A stretch of DNA of 64,000 bases from Oceanobacillus limi (GTDB lineage: Bacteria > Bacillota > Bacilli > Bacillales > Amphibacillaceae), in the NCBI RefSeq assembly GCF_900111445.1, contig NZ_FOHE01000016.1, forward strand, positions 1 to 64,000, given 5' to 3'. The position numbers and the translations under genes are program-made. The notes beneath the pieces were generated by a model. It worked only from the letters and a program-made list of their open reading frames with translations, was not told the DNA's origin and searched no databases. Positions 35,720 through 45,178 of this stretch are shown here, piece by piece (position 1 is the first letter of the stretch; every line of letters begins with the position of its first letter).

Positions 35720-37564
35720 ATGTGTGGAATTACTGGAGTTGTGAATTGGAATAAAGACCTTCGATCAGAACGGCACACCTTAGAAAACATGACGGAGACA
35801 TTAAGTTTACGGGGACCAGATGACACGCAGGTGTGGTTGGATCAGCACGTAGCTTTTGGGCATAAACGATTGTCTGTTATTGACTTAGAAGGTGGAAAAC
35901 AGCCGATGCATAAAAAGATGCGTGGGTCGACGTACACAATTGTTTATAATGGAGAATTATATAATACGAATGAGGTTCGGAATGAATTACGTCGAAAAGG
36001 ACATGAATTTAACACTACTTCCGATACCGAGGTGCTTTTAACAGCGTACATGGAATGGCAGGAAGCCTGTGTGGATTACTTAAATGGCATATATGCTTTT
36101 GCTATATGGGATGAAGAAAAGGAAGAATTGTTTATATCACGAGATCGAATCGGAGTTAAGCCGTTATTTTTCCTAGAATCGAATGGACGTCTCATTTTTG
36201 GTTCCGAGTTAAAAGCAATTTTAGCTCATCCAAATGTGAAAACGGAAGTGGATCGAGATGGTCTAGCGGAGGTATTTGGACTTGGGCCATCACGAACTCC
36301 TGGGCATGGAATCTTTAAAGGGTTTCAAGAGCTACGATCAGGACATTCTTTAACCTATTCCAAGGACGGATTGAAAGTATGGCGGTATTGGAATGTAGAA
36401 AGCAAGGAGCACCACGATTCAGTAGAAGAAACTGCCGAACGGGTAAGAGAATTATTTGTGGATGCTGTAGAACGTCAACTAGTTTCTGATGTACCTGTAT
36501 CCACGTTCTTATCGGGTGGTGTTGATTCCAGTGCCATTACTGCAATTGCAGCGAATTATTTTAAAAAAGAGGGTAGAGGAACACTACCAACCTTTTCGGT
36601 AGATTATGAAGGAAACGAAAAGCACTTTGTCGCGAGCAAGTTTCAACCGTCTAATGACCGACCATGGATTGAATTAATGGCCAAGGAGTTTGAAACAGAC
36701 CATCATGATGAAATTATATCTGGAGGTCAATTGGCGGGATTATTGAAAGAATCTGTTGAATTAAGAGACCAACCCGGCATGGCAGATATTGATTCTTCCT
36801 TATTATGGTTTTGCCGGCAAATTAAGCAGCATACAACCGTAAGTTTATCGGGAGAGTGTGCCGATGAGATTTTTGGAGGGTATCCGTGGTTTCATGATCC
36901 AGACAGTGCTTCCGATGGCTTTCCATGGATGCGATCCCTCGATTCTCGAATCAACTTGTTACACGAGGATTGGCAGAAAAAATTAGATCTGAAGTCATAC
37001 ACATATGATCGTTATAAGGAAACAATTGCAGAAACGCCACGTCTTGATGGAGAGAGTGAGCAGGATGCCCGTCGTAGAGAGCTATTTTACTTAAATATGC
37101 ATTGGTTTATGGCGCAATTACTAGATCGCAAAGACCGTATGAGTATGGGAGCTAGCTTAGAGGTTCGCGTGCCATATGCAGATCATAAATTAGTAGAATA
37201 TGTTTGGAATATCCCGTGGAGGATGAAGAAACTGGAAGGTAGGGAAAAAGGTATTTTACGTAAGGCGCTTGAAGGAATATTACCTGATGATGTTTTATAT
37301 CGGAAGAAAAGCCCTTATCCAAAGACTTTCCAGCCAGAATACACAAAGCAGGTTGTAGATTGGATGGAAGAAGTATTGGCTGATTCAGATGCTCCGTTGT
37401 TTCAGTTTATGCAGCGTGACAAAGTAGAAGCCATTGTCCGAAGTGAAGGAAAAGAATTCAAAGATCCTTGGTATGGGCAATTGATGAAAGGACCACAGTT
37501 ACTTGCACATCTAGGGCAAATCGATCATTGGTTACGGACGTATAATGTAACGGTAAATGACTAG
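35720..37564 (+). CDS. asnO: Asparagine synthetase (glutamine-hydrolysing), AsnO-like
   Basis: Makes asparagine from aspartate, glutamine and ATP. The 614-residue protein has a class II glutaminase domain starting with Cys2 (MCGITGVVNW), with RGPDD and the GELYN loop, and a synthetase domain with the ATP-pyrophosphate loop FLSGGVDSSAI and SGECADEIFGGYPW. Length and sequence fit B. subtilis AsnO, the sporulation-linked one of three asparagine synthetases; that functional link is inferred. ATG 35720 with GAGAGGATG upstream. No T-box seen. Single gene, hairpin at 37617-37647. Confidence 0.92.
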   Translation: MCGITGVVNWNKDLRSERHTLENMTETLSLRGPDDTQVWLDQHVAFGHKRLSVIDLEGGKQPMHKKMRGSTYTIVYNGELYNTNEVRNELRRKGHEFNTTSDTEVLLTAYMEWQEACVDYLNGIYAFAIWDEEKEELFISRDRIGVKPLFFLESNGRLIFGSELKAILAHPNVKTEVDRDGLAEVFGLGPSRTPGHGIFKGFQELRSGHSLTYSKDGLKVWRYWNVESKEHHDSVEETAERVRELFVDAVERQLVSDVPVSTFLSGGVDSSAITAIAANYFKKEGRGTLPTFSVDYEGNEKHFVASKFQPSNDRPWIELMAKEFETDHHDEIISGGQLAGLLKESVELRDQPGMADIDSSLLWFCRQIKQHTTVSLSGECADEIFGGYPWFHDPDSASDGFPWMRSLDSRINLLHEDWQKKLDLKSYTYDRYKETIAETPRLDGESEQDARRRELFYLNMHWFMAQLLDRKDRMSMGASLEVRVPYADHKLVEYVWNIPWRMKKLEGREKGILRKALEGILPDDVLYRKKSPYPKTFQPEYTKQVVDWMEEVLADSDAPLFQFMQRDKVEAIVRSEGKEFKDPWYGQLMKGPQLLAHLGQIDHWLRTYNVTVND

Positions 37565-37616
37565 ATTCACACGTATCAGGTGAACAAAGTTAACTTATAT
37601 TGTGGAATGTCAAATG

Positions 37617-37650
37617 GCGTACCAAAACCACGTGGTGTTTGGTACGCTAT
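37617..37650 (+). terminator. Hairpin after asnO
   Basis: Arms GCGTACCAAA (37617-37626) and TTTGGTACGC (37638-37647), with an inner CCAC/GTGG pairing; only a weak T tract follows. Confidence 0.6.
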
Positions 37651-37713
37651 CCTTTTGCTAAAATTGAAAGTGGATTTCTAAAACTAGATTTATGTTTATC
37701 AACTATTTGGTAA

Positions 37714-38163
37714 TTAGAGCTTAAACCCAGTCCTACTCTTAAAACGTTTCAATATGACAGAGCTTTCCACTCTAGTAATTCCCTCTACGGAATACAACTC
37801 CTCATTAATAAATGTTTCCAGCTTTTGAAAATCTTCAACGAGTACATGCATATGTAATGTACTTGGTCCGGTCATTTGATAGATACTCGCTACATTCGGG
37901 TTGTCTGCTAGGTTTTGTGCAACTTCCTGTAATTGCCTCGGTTCCACGTCAACCTCAAAAAATGCAGATACTTTTTTACCGAACTTTTCCGAGTTAATAA
38001 CGACCGTAAATTTTTCAATTACTCCTTTGTCTTTTAGATTTTGAATTCGGTCCTTCACAGCAACCCTTGATAACCCAACTTGTTCAGCTAATTCAACATA
38101 GGAGAGTCTTCCATCCTCTGCTAATAAATTAAGTAGTTTCCGATCAATTTCATCATATTTCAT
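37714..38163 (-). CDS. ywrC: Lrp/AsnC family regulator, YwrC-like
   Basis: A 149-residue regulator with an N-terminal winged HTH (IDRKLLNLLAEDGRLSYVELAEQVGLSRVAVKDRIQNLKDKGVIEKF) and a C-terminal RAM ligand-binding domain. It is divergent from ywrD-ywrB-ywrA. The same four genes cluster in B. subtilis, where YwrC (ChrS) represses the chromate transporter pair; the conserved context is the main reason for the symbol. Its own operator is probably in the 337-base divergent gap. Confidence 0.85.
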   Translation of the reverse strand: MKYDEIDRKLLNLLAEDGRLSYVELAEQVGLSRVAVKDRIQNLKDKGVIEKFTVVINSEKFGKKVSAFFEVDVEPRQLQEVAQNLADNPNVASIYQMTGPSTLHMHVLVEDFQKLETFINEELYSVEGITRVESSVILKRFKSRTGFKL

Positions 38164-38500
38164 CTTTAATAGCTCCTAACACTAAGCGTATGATGCATTT
38201 TAAGGACATTATAACACAAAAAGAAAGCATAAATGAAATTTATCATAAATAAATGTAGGTGTAATTGGATATTTACTTTACTTTTGTAGGTTGAAAGATT
38301 GACAGAATGTTAGATATTTCGTAATATGAAATAAAGTTATTCTTCAATCAATGGGGACAGCTAGCTCTCGTTAGTTGTTAGAGGAACGTATCGTGCATTT
38401 ACGGACAGTGACCTTACTTTTTCGTTATTTTGAACAATTTAGGGTTTGGATCTTACTGTCTGTCACATGCGGTATAATTGAAAATTAAAGGAGTGTTCAC
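38164..38500. other. Divergent promoter region between ywrC and ywrD
   Basis: 337 bases without a gene. It must carry the promoters of both divergent units and presumably the Lrp-type operators, but no clear palindrome or consensus promoter stood out. Confidence 0.5.
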
Positions 38501-40114
38501 ATGGTTTCGTTTGATCATCAGTCCTATCCATATGCAACAAAACGTCATGCTACATATGCCAAAAATGGAATGGTAGCAACATCGCAGCCACTTGCGTCAC
38601 AAGCTGGTTTGGAAATTTTGAAAAAAGGTGGAAACGCGATAGATGCTGCCATCGCAACCGCAGCATGTCTAACCGTAGTCGAACCAACCTCCAATGGTAT
38701 TGGTGGTGACGCGTTTGCGCTAGTTTGGACAAAAGGCGAGCTTCATGGGCTTAATTCAAGTGGAAAATCACCAAAAAGTATATCCATTGACGCTGTTAAA
38801 GCATCAGGTCATGAAGAAATTCCAACACACGGTTGGATCCCTGTTACCGTGCCTGGTGTACCTGGTGCATGGGCGGAATTGTCTGAAAAATTCGGTAAGT
38901 TACCACTAGAAGAAGTATTGGAGCCAGCCATTAAACACGCAGAAGAGGGCTATCCGGTTTCCCCTACGTTAGGGAAGTTCTGGAAGGGTGCTCACAACAA
39001 TTTTAAAAAGAAGTTAACCGATGACGTTTTCCAGCACTGGTTTGATACATTTGCACCGAATGGAAGAGCGCCAAAAGTTGGGGAGGTTTGGTCTTCTAAA
39101 GGCCATGCCGAAACGCTACGTTCGATTGCGAAGACAAAAGCAGAATCGTTCTATCGAGGAGAATTAGCGGAAAAAATTACAAGCTTTTCTAAAGAAAATG
39201 GCGGATATTTAACTGCAGAGGACCTTGCTGAATTTAAACCAGAGTGGGTTAACCCGATCGGTGTAAACTACCGTGGCTACGATGTTTGGGAAATCCCACC
39301 GAATGGTCAAGGGATTGTAGCATTGCAGGCCTTAAACATGTTGAAAGGGTTCGATTTTCCTGAAAAAGAATCGGTTGATACGTATCATAAACAGATTGAA
39401 GCAATTAAACTGGCATTTGCGGATGGTCAAAAGCATGTAACGGAAGAAAGCCATATGCGTTATACAACGGAACAAATGTTAAGTGATGCTTATGCCGATG
39501 AGCGTAGAAAGTTAATTGGAGAGGAAGCACTTTTACCAGAGGCTGGAGATCCTTCCTTAAGTGGTACCGTTTATCTAGCTACTGCAGATGGAGAAGGAAA
39601 CATGGTTTCGTTTATTCAAAGTAATTACATGGGATTTGGTTCTGGTCTAGTTGTACCTGGCACTGGGATAGCATTACAAAATCGTGGGCATAATTTTTCT
39701 ATGGATCCAAATCATGTCAATGCGCTTGAAGGTGGCAAACGTACGTATCACACGATTATCCCTGGTTTCATGACGAAAGGGGATCAAGCCGTTGGACCAT
39801 TTGGTGTCATGGGCGGATTTATGCAACCACAAGGGCATGTACAGGTTGTCATGAACACAGTTGACTTTGGACTAAATCCACAAGCCGCGCTAGATGCGCC
39901 CCGTTGGCAATGGATGAAGGAAAAAGTTGTTGAAGTGGAGAATCGATTCCAACATGACTTAGCACAAGGTCTTGCACGTAAAGGACATCAAATTAAGATT
40001 GCGCTCGAACCAAATAGCTTTGGACGTGGTCAAATCATTTGGCGTGACCCAGAAACAGGTATCCTCGTGGGTGGTACGGAATCTCGTACAGACGGCATTG
40101 TGTCAGCTTGGTAA
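38501..40114 (+). CDS. ywrD: Gamma-glutamyltransferase family protein, YwrD-like
   Basis: Ntn-hydrolase that transfers or hydrolyses gamma-glutamyl groups. The 537-residue precursor has GGNAIDAAIATAACLTVVEPTSNGIGGDAF, typical of the large subunit, and the likely nucleophile Thr in SLSGTVYLATAD that starts the small subunit after self-cleavage, then GGKRTYHTIIPG and GVMGGFMQPQGH. There is no signal peptide, so unlike secreted Ggt it is cytoplasmic, as is B. subtilis YwrD. First gene of ywrD-ywrB-ywrA. Confidence 0.92.
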   Translation: MVSFDHQSYPYATKRHATYAKNGMVATSQPLASQAGLEILKKGGNAIDAAIATAACLTVVEPTSNGIGGDAFALVWTKGELHGLNSSGKSPKSISIDAVKASGHEEIPTHGWIPVTVPGVPGAWAELSEKFGKLPLEEVLEPAIKHAEEGYPVSPTLGKFWKGAHNNFKKKLTDDVFQHWFDTFAPNGRAPKVGEVWSSKGHAETLRSIAKTKAESFYRGELAEKITSFSKENGGYLTAEDLAEFKPEWVNPIGVNYRGYDVWEIPPNGQGIVALQALNMLKGFDFPEKESVDTYHKQIEAIKLAFADGQKHVTEESHMRYTTEQMLSDAYADERRKLIGEEALLPEAGDPSLSGTVYLATADGEGNMVSFIQSNYMGFGSGLVVPGTGIALQNRGHNFSMDPNHVNALEGGKRTYHTIIPGFMTKGDQAVGPFGVMGGFMQPQGHVQVVMNTVDFGLNPQAALDAPRWQWMKEKVVEVENRFQHDLAQGLARKGHQIKIALEPNSFGRGQIIWRDPETGILVGGTESRTDGIVSAW

Positions 40115-40143
40115 GGCAATATTAGAATGAAGGTTTGTTTAAA

Positions 40144-40713
40144 ATGAAAAAGCATTGGAATATTTTTATCGCATTTTTTCGAGTAGGGATGCTGGGCTAC
40201 GGTGGTGGTCCAGGGTCAATCCCGTTGATTCATAAGGAAGTTGTAGATAATTATAAATGGATGAGTGATGAGGAGTTTGGTGATGTGCTTGCACTAGGTA
40301 ACACGTTGCCAGGTCCAATTGCAACCAAACTTGCAGGATATATTGGTTTTCGCGTTTCCGGTGTCATGGGCATGTTAAACGCGGTACTTGCATCAATTCT
40401 ACCGACAATTGTATTAATGATCGTGTTCTTAACTTCTCTTTCGGCATTTAAAGATTTTGATTGGGTAAAAGGAATGACGGCAGCAGTAGTTCCAGTTGTG
40501 GGAGTTATGCTGGCAGTGTTAACATGGCAATTTTTCCATAAAGCAGTCAAAGGCATGGGGTGGTTGCAGACTGGAATAATGGTCGTTGTCGTTTTTGCTT
40601 TGCTACAATTTTTAAATGTTCATCCTGGTATTATTATTGGTGTCCTTATTGTGCTGGCATTAGTACAAAGGGATAAGACGGAGGAAACACGTAAGGAAGG
40701 TAGTCGATCATGA
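40144..40713 (+). CDS. ywrB: Chromate transporter subunit, N-type half protein (YwrB)
   Basis: A 189-residue half-size CHR protein. Family motif near the start: FRVGMLGYGGGPGSIPLIHKEVV, then ALGNTLPGPIATKLAGYIGF. About six helices. In B. subtilis the two half proteins YwrB and YwrA together export chromate. ATG 40144 follows AAGG by about 10 bases; the in-frame TTG at 40135 is too close to it. The stop overlaps the start of ywrA (ATGA), so the two are made in equal amounts. Confidence 0.92.
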   Translation: MKKHWNIFIAFFRVGMLGYGGGPGSIPLIHKEVVDNYKWMSDEEFGDVLALGNTLPGPIATKLAGYIGFRVSGVMGMLNAVLASILPTIVLMIVFLTSLSAFKDFDWVKGMTAAVVPVVGVMLAVLTWQFFHKAVKGMGWLQTGIMVVVVFALLQFLNVHPGIIIGVLIVLALVQRDKTEETRKEGSRS

Positions 40714-41240
40714 TACTTTATTGGAAAATATTTTTAGCATTTTTTATTCCGGGAATTCTCGGTTATGGTGGAGGGCCTGCCTCGATTCCATTAGTTGAAA
40801 ATGAAGTCGTGAAACGGTATGAATGGATGTCCGTTCAGGAGTTTAGTGAAGTCTTAGCACTAGCCAACTCCTTGCCTGGACCGATTGCAACCAAAATGGC
40901 TGGCTACATCGGTTATGAAGTTGGTGGGATTTTCGGTGCTGTGGTTGGTGTGTTTGCAACTGTAGCCCCATCTTTAATCATCATGATCGCATTACTAGGT
41001 GTGTTATATAAATATAAAGACTCGCCAAAAGTGAAGCGTCTAACTATGTACGTGCGCCCGGTTATTGCTATTTTACTTGGACTAATGGCATGGAGGTTCT
41101 TCTTTGAATCCTACGATGGAATTGGGATCATTCATACAATTATTCTCGTTGTAGCAAGTTATGTATTAATTGAACGGGTTAAAGTACATCCTGCATTTGT
41201 AATTGTCGGCGCATTTGTTTACGGTGGATTTCTTTTATAG
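40710..41240 (+). CDS. ywrA: Chromate transporter subunit, C-type half protein (YwrA)
   Basis: A 176-residue half-size CHR protein, partner of YwrB. It repeats the family motif (IPGILGYGGGPASIPLVENEVV; LANSLPGPIATKMAGYIGYE) with inverted membrane topology expected for the second half. It starts at the ATGA overlap with ywrB. Last gene of the operon; terminator at 41327-41358. Confidence 0.92.
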   Translation: MILYWKIFLAFFIPGILGYGGGPASIPLVENEVVKRYEWMSVQEFSEVLALANSLPGPIATKMAGYIGYEVGGIFGAVVGVFATVAPSLIIMIALLGVLYKYKDSPKVKRLTMYVRPVIAILLGLMAWRFFFESYDGIGIIHTIILVVASYVLIERVKVHPAFVIVGAFVYGGFLL

Positions 41241-41326
41241 AAATTTTGAAACGGAGGGAGTTTGGCTCTTCCTTTAAAAATACGCTGGAAAACCGATCAT
41301 CTAAGTGCAAAACAAAATAACATAGT

Positions 41327-41358
41327 AATAAGCAGTCCAAGAATGGGCTGCTTATTTT
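41327..41358 (+). terminator. Terminator after ywrA
   Basis: Arms AATAAGCAGTCC (41327-41338) and GGGCTGCTTATT (41345-41356), one G-T pair, then T-rich sequence. Confidence 0.8.
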
Positions 41359-41541
41359 ATATGAGAAATACAACTCTTGTCGTAATTGATATTGTATGAA
41401 TTCGTATTACTAATTCATTGGAATAAATGAAGAAGATAGGTACTAGTCTTTACTTATGGGAGTAATGTCTGATGCAGAGTTTTCCACTAGGCAATATAAT
41501 TAGAAAAAACAGAAGCGCGAGAAAGGGAGGAGATGGAGAAG

Positions 41542-42354
41542 ATGGTTTTACAAGCTGGTCATGGGTTAGACGCGAATGGATATATTGTAAGTGATGTAAG
41601 CAAGGATAAGATTGATCCTGTCTATCTGTCTTGCATTCAAGAATCTATCGAGGCGCTTCAAAATTTGTTTACCAAACAATTGCACAGTGTTTATTTGTAC
41701 GGAAGTGTAGCCAGAGGGGAAGCAGTTTTGTTGAAATCAGATTTAGACCTGATTGCTTTGTTTCATACCAAGCTAAGTTCTGTTCATACGGCTGCGTTAA
41801 AGAAGCTTACTAGAGAACTGTCTCATAAGTATCGGACGTTGGTTCGTGATGTAGGTATAGCTACCGTGTATTACGGAGAAACGGTTGATCCCGCAAATTA
41901 TTATGAAAATGCCTTTCTTAAGGAACTCTGTGTTTGTGTGTATGGAGAGGATTTAGGAAAACAATTTGGCCCCTATAAACTTACATCTGACATAGCTACT
42001 AGCTTCAATGGTGATATTTGTGAGTCTCTTAATCGGGCATTAAAAAGGTTGGACACGGACTCTACGGATGAATTTAAAACATTTTCACAAGGGTTCGCTC
42101 GTAAACTCATTCGAACATACTATTCCATGGTAATGGCACGTTCTCAGATTTGGACAACACGACTCCATGAACAATCAGAAGTCTTTATTCACTACTTTCC
42201 GGCTAAAGAATCTATTATTCAAACGCTACTAAAATGGATCGATGAACCCCCAACAAATCGGGATGTTGTACATGAGGTGTTTACGCGTGAGGGTGAATGG
42301 GCTTGTGTGAACTTTACAAAAGAAGCCAATATTTCTGCTAATAGTCGGGGCTAA
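41542..42354 (+). CDS. Nucleotidyltransferase-domain protein
   Basis: A 270-residue protein with an N-terminal pol-beta-type nucleotidyltransferase domain: VYLYGSVARGEAVLLKSDLDLIAL holds the GS motif and the metal-binding DLDL. The C-terminal half is helical and unassigned, as in aminoglycoside-type transferases and MNT-like proteins; the substrate is unknown. ATG 41542 has GGAGG 11 bases upstream; the ATG at 41533 lies directly against that site. Single gene. Confidence 0.75.
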   Translation: MVLQAGHGLDANGYIVSDVSKDKIDPVYLSCIQESIEALQNLFTKQLHSVYLYGSVARGEAVLLKSDLDLIALFHTKLSSVHTAALKKLTRELSHKYRTLVRDVGIATVYYGETVDPANYYENAFLKELCVCVYGEDLGKQFGPYKLTSDIATSFNGDICESLNRALKRLDTDSTDEFKTFSQGFARKLIRTYYSMVMARSQIWTTRLHEQSEVFIHYFPAKESIIQTLLKWIDEPPTNRDVVHEVFTREGEWACVNFTKEANISANSRG

Positions 42355-42420
42355 TTAATGTAGCACTTGAAAGGGAAGGTAACTTCACTTGTCTAGTTTG
42401 GGAGGAGAAGACCCTTAAGA

Positions 42421-42840
42421 GTGATAAACGACTTGATCTTGAAACATTACGAACGAAGCTACCGTCCTCTAATTAGAAGGAGGGGGTTCATTCTGAAAAA
42501 GTTAATTATACTTATATCATTGCTTTTTATTCTCGCGATTTTGCCGGATGTCATCAACTTGCTAAGAGTAAGCGATGCTATGACATTAGAAGGATACCTC
42601 ATTACAAAAAATGAGACAAATTATCTTATTCAAGATGAAGACTTTGATGCAGATTATGCAAATGAATTAGAAGCTAATGCATTAACTTGGAGTTATCATG
42701 ATGTTTATGTGTTAGATAAGATACCATTTACATTTACGAAATTTCAAAGCGGTCAAAAAATTAACGTATGGCATAATGGAACAATCTTAGAATCTAATCC
42801 TGCTAAGATCAACGTTTTAAAAATGGAAAAGATGAATTAA
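42421..42840 (+). CDS. DUF3221-like membrane-anchored protein
   Basis: A protein of up to 139 residues with a basic N-terminus, one membrane helix (about 25-46) and an extracytoplasmic domain of about 85 residues with the DUF3221 plan: EGYLITKNETNYLIQ ... FQSGQKINVWHNGTILESNPAKINVLKME. The start is uncertain. GTG 42421 has GGGAGGAG 12 bases upstream, while AGAAGGAGGGGG at 42475-42486 lies directly before ATT/CTG codons at 42490-42495, which would give a 115-residue form with a rare start codon. Confidence 0.65.
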   Translation: MINDLILKHYERSYRPLIRRRGFILKKLIILISLLFILAILPDVINLLRVSDAMTLEGYLITKNETNYLIQDEDFDADYANELEANALTWSYHDVYVLDKIPFTFTKFQSGQKINVWHNGTILESNPAKINVLKMEKMN

Positions 42841-42911
42841 TGTTGGAAAAACAGTAATCTAATAGTTTGGTACAATGTCATTAATGATAAAAAATAGATG
42901 GTGGTGTTCCA

Positions 42912-43511
42912 ATGACAATTAGTAAAACAAATCCCGAGGTGGATGCGTATTTAAGTGAAGCAAGTAAATGGCAGGCAGAGATGGAAAGATTGAGGACGAT
43001 CATTCTGGATTGTGGGCTGACGGAGGAATTGAAGTGGCGTAAACCTTGTTATACGTTTGAAAATAATAACATCGTTATCATACAAGGATTTAAAGAATAT
43101 TGTGCGCTTATGTTTTTCAAGGGTGTCTTGTTAACCGATGCTGAGGGCGTACTAATCAGACCTGGTGAGCATTCACAAGCACAGCGACAGATTCGATTTA
43201 CAAATGTGCGAGAACTGGATGAATTGGAGCCTGTTATAAAGGCTTATATTAACGAAGCGATTGAAGCTGAAAAAAATGGGGCGAAAGTGAATCTCCAAAA
43301 GAATAAAGAATTAGCTATTCCTGAAGAGCTTCAGAATAAATTTGATAAAAAACCAGAATTAAAAACTGCTTTTGAAGCACTAACACCAGGAAGACAAAGA
43401 GCATATATCATTTATTTTTCAAAAGCCAAACAGTCTAAAACGCGGGAATCCAGGATTGAAAAGTATATGCAGCAGATTCTCAATGGAAAGGGATTAAATG
43501 ATTCGTATTAA
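42912..43511 (+). CDS. YdeI/DUF1801 family protein
   Basis: A 199-residue protein with an N-terminal DUF1801 domain (LTEELKWRKPCYTFENNNIVIIQGFKEYCALMFFKG) and a C-terminal OmdA/YdeI segment (LTPGRQRAYIIYFSKAKQSKTRESRIEKYMQQILNGKGLND). The fold is thought to bind iron chaperone-like or small ligands, but the role is not settled. ATGGTGGTG precedes the ATG. Single gene converging on a HAD gene. Confidence 0.85.
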   Translation: MTISKTNPEVDAYLSEASKWQAEMERLRTIILDCGLTEELKWRKPCYTFENNNIVIIQGFKEYCALMFFKGVLLTDAEGVLIRPGEHSQAQRQIRFTNVRELDELEPVIKAYINEAIEAEKNGAKVNLQKNKELAIPEELQNKFDKKPELKTAFEALTPGRQRAYIIYFSKAKQSKTRESRIEKYMQQILNGKGLNDSY

Positions 43512-43514
43512 AAA

Positions 43515-43556
43515 GAGACCACCGAGAGAGTCTCTAACTCACTGGGTGGTTCTGCT
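43515..43556. terminator. Weak hairpin between converging genes
   Basis: ACCACC (43518-43523) can pair with GGTGGT (43545-43550) around an inner GAGAGA/TCTC stem. T runs are short. Confidence 0.4.
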
Positions 43557-43560
43557 TTCA

Positions 43561-44346
43561 TTATTTTACCAATCCTAGCTCCTTTAGTCCTTGATATACA
43601 CCAGATTCCGAAACCGTTGTGGTTTGATAGTTGGCGTATTGAACGAGGTCTGGGTGAGCATTTCCCATCGCAAACCCTGCTCCGACGCATTGAAGCATTT
43701 CTTTATCATTCATTCCATCTCCAAAAGCAATAGCAGATTCCTTCGGTAGATCTAACCGGTTTAACACACCCTTTACTGCTTCTCCTTTATTGACCGTTTT
43801 ACGGATCACATCAAAGCAATTTTCAATTCCATGAACATTGACGGGGGAAAGGTGAATATCTTCCTCTATATCATAATATGACGCTTCTTCAGATGGTACA
43901 TTTATAAGTGTTACCCCTAATATTTGATCCGTTACAGCTGGATCGATTACTTGATTATGCTGAAGATGGAATGTTTCTAGGAACTTATCAATCGAAGGAC
44001 GCTCTAATGAAGTGAAATAGTTTTTCTTGTTTGTGTACATAACGAGTTCATGTCCCTTTTCCTCAGCTGTTGCTAAAAACGCATCAATAGTCGCTTTGTT
44101 CATCGGTTCATCAAGTATCGTTTCATTTTGATATACTGCATAAGCCCCGTTATAGCCAATAAAGGATTCTACTCCTAGCTCATGAGCAAGATCTCGAATT
44201 TCATGTAGCGGTCTTCCAGTGGCAAGAAAAACTTCGATTCCTTGTTCCTTTACCTGAGCAATCGCATCCTTAGTTAAATCCGTATACGTATGATCTGGTT
44301 TAAGTATTGTTCCATCAATATCTAAGAAGAGTATTTTGTATATCAT
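43561..44346 (-). CDS. HAD-family hydrolase, Cof type
   Basis: A 261-residue phosphatase with the HAD motifs FLDIDGTIL (Asp nucleophile), VFLATGRPLHEI, a Lys in KGEAVKGVLNRL and AFGDGMNDKEML. The cap and length are like B. subtilis YkrA-type Cof proteins. It is only distantly similar to the HAD protein at 11586-12455. Substrate unknown. AAAGGAGCA precedes the ATG. Confidence 0.87.
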   Translation of the reverse strand: MIYKILFLDIDGTILKPDHTYTDLTKDAIAQVKEQGIEVFLATGRPLHEIRDLAHELGVESFIGYNGAYAVYQNETILDEPMNKATIDAFLATAEEKGHELVMYTNKKNYFTSLERPSIDKFLETFHLQHNQVIDPAVTDQILGVTLINVPSEEASYYDIEEDIHLSPVNVHGIENCFDVIRKTVNKGEAVKGVLNRLDLPKESAIAFGDGMNDKEMLQCVGAGFAMGNAHPDLVQYANYQTTTVSESGVYQGLKELGLVK

Positions 44347-44457
44347 TGTTTGCTCCTTTGTGATTATTTATTGTGTGTATCTTTCCACCTTAGGGAGTTC
44401 AGAAAAACGTAGGACTGAAGTGGGATTGAACTATCCGTGGGGATACTCCTACCACTG

Positions 44458-44491
44458 CTTCCAATTATGGACAGTTTACCATAATTGGAAG
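44458..44491. repeat. Perfect 13-bp inverted repeat in a 238-base gap
   Basis: Arms CTTCCAATTATGG (44458-44470) and CCATAATTGGAAG (44479-44491) with an eight-base loop ACAGTTTA. Neither strand has a T run after it, so it is not a plain terminator. Imperfect pairing (CCTACC with TGGGAGG) continues outside. Confidence 0.7.
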
Positions 44492-44584
44492 CCGAGTTGG
44501 GAGGAATGGAATCAATCCGTAATCCTTGGTTGTTAGATGAATGAGGGCTTCCTTATTTCATTTTTGGCTCTTTCTGAAATTATA

Positions 44585-45178
44585 TTATATGTCTATATCG
44601 TATTCCATCCTCTTTGCTAACTCTTTTGCAACTGTTTTTCCATACAGACGAGAAATTATATGAAAAGACATATTTATACCTGCTGATATACCACCAGAAG
44701 TAATGATTGACCCCTCATCAACGAATTTTGCGTTACGCTGTACCGATATTAAAGGAAACTCCTTTTCTAAGTCATCAATGTCCATCCAATGCGTAGTTGC
44801 TCTTTTTCTATCTAAGATTCCCGATTTAGCAAGGAGAAGTGCCCCTGTACAAACAGAAGTCATCATTTCTACCTCTGATTGTTGTTGAACTATCCATTTG
44901 ACAACTTTTGGATTATTGATTTCAATTTTTTCTGCCCCATATCCTCCTGGCACAATCACAATATCGAATTTGGGATGATTTTCAAAACTATAGTCTGGAG
45001 TAACTTTTAGTCCATTTCTCGCTGAAATCATATTACCATCTTCAGAAACGGTTTTAACTACAAATGGGTTAATATTAGAATTAGGCAAAGTAGCCAGAGA
45101 AAAAACTTCAAATGGTCCAGAAAAATCTAATACTTCTACTTCATTAAATAGTAAGATTCCTACAGTACGTTTCTTCAT
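44585..45178 (-). CDS. DJ-1/PfpI family protein
   Basis: A 197-residue protein of the DJ-1/PfpI superfamily in the branch with isonitrile hydratase and AraC-linked amidase-like domains. Catalytic Cys110 lies in the nucleophile elbow MTSVCTGALLLA; IVPGGYG and ATTHWMDID match that branch. Some members hydrate isonitriles, others are stress proteins; the reaction is open. AGGAGG precedes the ATG at 45178. Single gene. Confidence 0.85.
   Translation of the reverse strand: MKKRTVGILLFNEVEVLDFSGPFEVFSLATLPNSNINPFVVKTVSEDGNMISARNGLKVTPDYSFENHPKFDIVIVPGGYGAEKIEINNPKVVKWIVQQQSEVEMMTSVCTGALLLAKSGILDRKRATTHWMDIDDLEKEFPLISVQRNAKFVDEGSIITSGGISAGINMSFHIISRLYGKTVAKELAKRMEYDIDI

Noticed and set aside
44336-44536. 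Open frame of 66 codons on the plus strand
   Set aside because: Overlaps the HAD promoter region and the inverted repeat; no ribosome binding site.
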